Source: Oceanococcus sp041619315
GTDB taxonomy: Bacteria > Pseudomonadota > Gammaproteobacteria > Nevskiales > Oceanococcaceae
Reading direction: 5' to 3'
DNA: 26,400 nt
Assembly: GCA_041619315.1 (NCBI GenBank)
Contig: JBFKEC010000010.1
Span: forward strand, 1 to 26,400
The position numbers and the translations under genes are program-made. The notes beneath the pieces are model-generated. The model was given only the letters and a program-made list of their open reading frames with translations, had not been told where the DNA came from and searched no databases. Positions 22,032 to 26,400 of the stretch are shown here, one piece after another (positions within the stretch are counted from its first letter, which is position 1; each line of letters starts with the position of its first letter).

Positions 22032-23333
22032 TTAGCGGCGACGTGCGCCGCCACCACCACCGCCACCGGAGCGGCGACGTCCGCTGCCGCTGCCGCCGCG
22101 TCCCCCGCGATCGTTGCTGCTGGGACGTTTCTTGCGCTTGCTCGGGGCCAGTTCGACCGGTTTTAGCCAGTCCGGATCGGGATGATCGGCGCTGAGCTTG
22201 TAGCCGACATACTTCTCGATGTCGGGCAGGGAATACACATAGCGTTCGCAGCAGAATGAAATGGCATCGCCATCTTCGCCGGCGCGCGCTGTCCGCCCAA
22301 TGCGGTGGACATAGTCCTCGGCATCTTGCGGCAAGTCGTAGTTGATCACGTGGCTGACGCGCGGCACGTGGAGGCCCCGGGCGGCGACGTCGGTGGCGAC
22401 CAGCAGCGGAAGCTTGTCCTCGCGAAAATCCTGCAGCAAGCGTTCGCGCTTGTTCTGCGGTACGTCACCGGACAGGGCGCCAACCTGGTATCCAGCCCGT
22501 TCCAGCATGTCGGTGACATCCTCGGCGGCGCGCCGGGTGTTTACGAACAACATGGTGCGGTGTGGCTCATGGGTCTTGAGCAGATGCAGCAGCAGCCAGA
22601 TCTTGTCGCGGCTTTCGACATGGTAGAGCTGTTCGCGCACGCGCTCTGCGGTGACGCTATCCGTTTCTGTCTTGATCCATTCCGGTTCGCCCAGGTTTTC
22701 GTAGGCCAGTTCCATGACCTTCTGCGACAGCGTGGCCGAAAACAGCAGATTGAGGCGCTTGTCCGGCGGCGGCATGCGGTTGAACAGAAAACGGATGTCC
22801 TTGATGAAGCCCAGATCGAACATGCGATCGGCTTCATCCAGAACCGCCACTTCCAGCGCCTTGAGATCGTAGTTGTGCTGCTTGTGATAATCGATCAGGC
22901 GGCCAGGGGTGCCGATCAGCAGGTCAACGCCGTCAATTACGGCCTGCTGTTGAGTCTTGTAGGCGGTGCCGCCATAAACCACGGTGTAGGTGATGCCGGT
23001 TTTTTCGCACAGAGGCTTGGCGTCGGCAGCAATTTGTTGCGCCAGTTCGCGGGTCGGTGCAACCACCAGAGCGCGCGGCTGATTGGCGCGCCGTCCTTCG
23101 GGGCCCGGACCTTGCATGAGCCGATTGAGGGTCGCCAGCAGGAAGGCCGCGGTCTTGCCGGTGCCAGTCTGAGCCTGGCCCGCGACATTGCGTCCAGCCA
23201 GGGCAAGCGGCAGGGTTTGCGCCTGGATCGGGGTGCAATATTCCAGGCCCACCTCGGCCAGACCGGCCTTGAGCTGCGAGTGCAGGTCGAGACTGTCCAG
23301 GCGGACATCGGTGAGATGGGTCGGTTTAGTCAT
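22032..23333 (-). CDS. rhlB: DEAD-box RNA helicase RhlB
   Basis: The product is 433 residues. The ATG at 23333 gives MTKPTHLTD, which aligns with the start of E. coli RhlB; a TTG 39 bases upstream is not needed. Visible motifs are Q motif YCTPIQAQTLPLALAGR, motif I AQTGTGKT (54-61), motif Ia PTRELAQQ, motif II DEADRMFDLGF, motif III SAT, and motif VI HRIGRTARAG. RhlB unwinds RNA for the degradosome. The C-terminal ~35 residues are a disordered Lys/Arg then Gly/Arg/Ser tail (RGGRGGSGSGRRRSGGG by pattern) likely to bind RNA. It is divergent from trxA-rho, the arrangement known from E. coli and other gammaproteobacteria. Confidence 0.95.
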   Translation of the reverse strand: MTKPTHLTDVRLDSLDLHSQLKAGLAEVGLEYCTPIQAQTLPLALAGRNVAGQAQTGTGKTAAFLLATLNRLMQGPGPEGRRANQPRALVVAPTRELAQQIAADAKPLCEKTGITYTVVYGGTAYKTQQQAVIDGVDLLIGTPGRLIDYHKQHNYDLKALEVAVLDEADRMFDLGFIKDIRFLFNRMPPPDKRLNLLFSATLSQKVMELAYENLGEPEWIKTETDSVTAERVREQLYHVESRDKIWLLLHLLKTHEPHRTMLFVNTRRAAEDVTDMLERAGYQVGALSGDVPQNKRERLLQDFREDKLPLLVATDVAARGLHVPRVSHVINYDLPQDAEDYVHRIGRTARAGEDGDAISFCCERYVYSLPDIEKYVGYKLSADHPDPDWLKPVELAPSKRKKRPSSNDRGGRGGSGSGRRRSGGGGGGGARRR

Positions 23334-23462
23334 TTTTGAGTGCTTGCATTTGATAGAAGTTTGGGTCGACAATAGCCGGAACGCGAATCGCGTTGCGCAT
23401 GCCTCAGTTGCATGACCGCGCCCAGTGCTTGAAACAGAGCATGTGGATCGAAGCCATTCGCA

Positions 23463-23471
23463 ATCATAGCA
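23463..23471 (-). promoter_or_regulatory. Candidate extended -10 promoter of rhlB
   Basis: On the - strand the bases read TGCTATGAT, an extended -10 (TGn plus TATGAT, 5 of 6 consensus). No good -35 is seen, as is usual for extended -10 promoters. The leader would be about 120 bases. Confidence 0.35.
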
Positions 23472-23586
23472 GGCGATACCACTGTACTTCTCCGTCCGTT
23501 GGTGATTCCGCGCGGAAGGTTCGGGTAACGAGCTGAATAGATTCCTTTTCCCACTCCGTTCAGACCTTTTTCCGGTCGGGAAATCC

Positions 23587-23626
23587 TAAGTTCCGTGTCA
23601 AGCCGTAATCCATGTTGCGGAACTTA
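23587..23626. repeat. Inverted repeat upstream of trxA
   Basis: TAAGTTCCG (23587-23595) and CGGAACTTA (23618-23626) are exact reverse complements separated by 22 bases. The arms could form an RNA hairpin if transcription starts upstream, or be paired protein sites. There is no T run after the right arm. Confidence 0.55.
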
Positions 23627-23631
23627 ATCTA

Positions 23632-23643
23632 TTGAATATTCAA
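23632..23643. repeat. 12-bp perfect palindrome upstream of trxA
   Basis: TTGAATATTCAA is its own reverse complement and ends 26 bases before the trxA ATG. It has the form of an operator for a dimeric regulator, but no known regulator is assigned. Confidence 0.5.
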
Positions 23644-23669
23644 GATTCTTATTGACAAGGATAAGCAAA

Positions 23670-23996
23670 ATGAGCGACCTGATTGTCAAACTCACAGACG
23701 CAAATTTCGAAGCCGAAGTGATCAATTCGGACGTCCCAGTCCTGGTGGATTTCTGGGCGGAATGGTGCGGCCCTTGCCGCATGATCGCGCCGATTCTGGA
23801 AGAACTGGCGCCGGAATATGAAGGCAAGCTGAAAATCGGCAAGCTGAATATCGATGAAAACCAGGACAAGACCGCACAGTTCGGCGTGCGTGGCATTCCC
23901 ACGTTGCTGCTGTTCAAGGGCGGTGAAGTTGCTGGTACCCAGGTTGGCGCAGTGTCCAAGGCACAGCTCGCTCAATTTGTGGATTCCACAATTTAA
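23670..23996 (+). CDS. trxA: Thioredoxin 1 (TrxA)
   Basis: The product is 108 residues, the standard thioredoxin length. It is a cytoplasmic dithiol-disulfide oxidoreductase with active site WCGPC (Cys33 and Cys36), the buried Asp in VLVDFWAEW, and the cis-proline loop RGIPTLLLF. The ATG at 23670 follows AAGGAT at 23656-23661. An upstream in-frame start at 23652 would overlap this ribosome site and add six residues not found in the family. It is 14 bp before rho and probably co-transcribed with it. The long region upstream holds a 12-bp palindrome and a 9-bp inverted repeat that may regulate the pair. Confidence 0.97.
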   Translation: MSDLIVKLTDANFEAEVINSDVPVLVDFWAEWCGPCRMIAPILEELAPEYEGKLKIGKLNIDENQDKTAQFGVRGIPTLLLFKGGEVAGTQVGAVSKAQLAQFVDSTI

Positions 23997-24010
23997 TCAA
24001 GCAGGATTTG

Positions 24011-25804
<1,794 letters not shown>

Positions 25805-25820
25805 ACATCAGGTGACTGCA

Positions 25821-25846
25821 AAAGCCCGGCTTGGCCGGGCTTTTTT
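25821..25846 (+). terminator. Intrinsic terminator after rho
   Basis: AAAGCCCGGC (25821-25830), loop TTG, GCCGGGCTTT (25834-25843): a perfect 10-bp stem with six T (25841-25846). The A run on the left makes it potentially active on the other strand as well, though no - strand gene ends here. Confidence 0.95.
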
Positions 25847-25888
25847 GTGCCCGGTGCTAAAGTTCTTATGGCTGACAAGGAGATGATC

Positions 25889-26400
25889 ATGGACGTGCTG
25901 GTTCGTGCGTTACTGGTGCTTACAGGCGTGATTTTGAGCCTGTCCGTGCAGGCAGCGGACACCGGGCTTGATCAGCGCCTGCGCGCGCGCCTAGCCAATC
26001 CTGCGCCGCAAGCCGCGTTCAGTGCAGGGGGCGAGCGCTTGCATGCCACGACCGCGCTCAAGCGTTTCTATCTTGAGCGGCTGTACCAGCCCGTGTGGGT
26101 TGCCGGGGAGGGGTTTTCTGAAGCCGGGCGCGAGATGCTTGAGGTGCTAGGCCATGCCAGTGCTCATGGGCTGCGGGCGGAGGATTACCATCTGGCTGCA
26201 TTGCGTCGTTTGAGCGCGGAGCCGTTTGTGCAGCCCGGTCAGGCCGCGGATGCGGAACTGCTGATGGCCGACGGCGCACTGCTGTTTGCCAGCCATCTGG
26301 TGGCCGGGCGGGTCAATCCGGCCTCGATCGATCCGGAGTGGTTTGCCGACATGCGCGGCACCGATGTGGTTGCGGCCCTGTCCCGCGCCGTGGATGAGCG
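25889..26400 (+). CDS. L,D-transpeptidase of the YcbB/LdtD type, N-terminal part (cut by window end)
   Basis: 170 codons are visible and the frame is open to the last base. AAGGAG at 25877-25882 abuts an ATG at 25883 but lies at the right distance (6 bases) from the in-frame ATG at 25889, which I take as start. It opens with a signal peptide (MDVLVRALLVLTGVILSLSV, cut near QAA). The mature part contains LKRFYLERLYQPVWV, ASAHGLRAEDYH, and ELLMADGALLFASHLVAGRVNP, the scaffold pattern that precedes the YkuD catalytic domain in YcbB-like enzymes. These make 3-3 cross-links in peptidoglycan. The catalytic Cys domain lies outside the window, so activity cannot be judged. A weak extended -10 (TGCTAAAGT, 25855-25863) may serve it. 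Confidence 0.82.
   Translation, partial: MDVLVRALLVLTGVILSLSVQAADTGLDQRLRARLANPAPQAAFSAGGERLHATTALKRFYLERLYQPVWVAGEGFSEAGREMLEVLGHASAHGLRAEDYHLAALRRLSAEPFVQPGQAADAELLMADGALLFASHLVAGRVNPASIDPEWFADMRGTDVVAALSRAVDE

Larger units (their letters stand above)
23334..23669. other. 336-bp intergenic region between rhlB and trxA
   Basis: No gene is supported here. It must contain the divergent promoters of rhlB (- strand) and trxA-rho (+ strand). I see an extended -10 toward rhlB (23463-23471), a 9-bp inverted repeat (23587-23626), and a 12-bp perfect palindrome (23632-23643) shortly before trxA. A short stem TTTCC/GGAAA (23569-23573 and 23579-23583) is also present. No convincing -35/-10 pair for trxA was found. 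Confidence 0.6.

Noticed and set aside
22305..23339. Open frame of about 340 codons on the + strand opposite rhlB
   Set aside because: It mirrors the conserved helicase; no motif or start signal supports it.

Overview
The window looks like an ordinary chromosomal segment of a GC-rich gammaproteobacterium. The signs are the rhlB/trxA-rho neighbourhood, a MurI-CysQ pair, ApaH, a YrfG-type nucleotidase, and a DUF1302/YCF48/MMPL export cassette of the kind seen in Pseudomonas relatives. A Rho with a long Asn/Gly/basic N-terminal extension would fit a Xanthomonadales- or Nevskiales-like lineage, but that placement is an inference. I see no rRNA, tRNA, insertion sequence, phage or CRISPR.

Layout: (1) 1-3983: the 3' end of a DUF1302 outer-membrane protein, a secreted YCF48-like beta-propeller and an MMPL/RND transporter, all on the + strand and closed by a strong intrinsic terminator. 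(2) 4004-4855: apaH on the - strand, starting at GTG. (3) 4989-15183: a tight-adherence (Tad/Flp) pilus locus in the order Flp pilin, TadE, RcpC/CpaB, RcpA secretin, TadZ, TadA ATPase, TadB, TadC, TadD, DUF3613 protein, TadG. Most junctions overlap (TAATG, ATGA, TGATG), which suggests translational coupling. No prepilin peptidase (TadV/FppA) is present here. (4) 15240-16883: a membrane-anchored protein with PAS domains only, directly after tadG. (5) 16870-17298: a UspA-type stress protein on the - strand, overlapping the PAS gene tail to tail. (6) 17405-18691: an ABC1/UbiB-type kinase with a terminator-like hairpin in its short leader. (7) 18726-21221, - strand: cysQ, murI and a DUF4382 lipoprotein as a probable operon. 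(8) 21342-22007: a yrfG-like nucleotidase. (9) 22032-23333, - strand: rhlB. (10) 23670-25804: trxA-rho, closed by an intrinsic terminator. (11) 25889-26400: the start of a YcbB-like L,D-transpeptidase, cut by the window end.

How the genes work together: the Tad block is a nearly complete pilus machine. TadA powers assembly on the TadB/TadC platform, RcpA with RcpC forms the outer-membrane channel, TadD is the probable pilotin, TadZ localises the machine, and Flp, TadE and TadG are pilin or pseudopilin-type subunits. The PAS protein at its 3' end may be a sensory or regulatory appendage. The rhlB/trxA-rho end is housekeeping RNA metabolism; both RNA-acting enzymes carry long disordered basic tails.

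There is no clear-cut new system. The points most worth a second look are the PAS-only protein at the end of the Tad operon, the TadZ without a recognisable P-loop, the 62-bp overlap of tadD with the DUF3613 gene, the putative attenuator before the UbiB-family gene, and the low-complexity extension of Rho.
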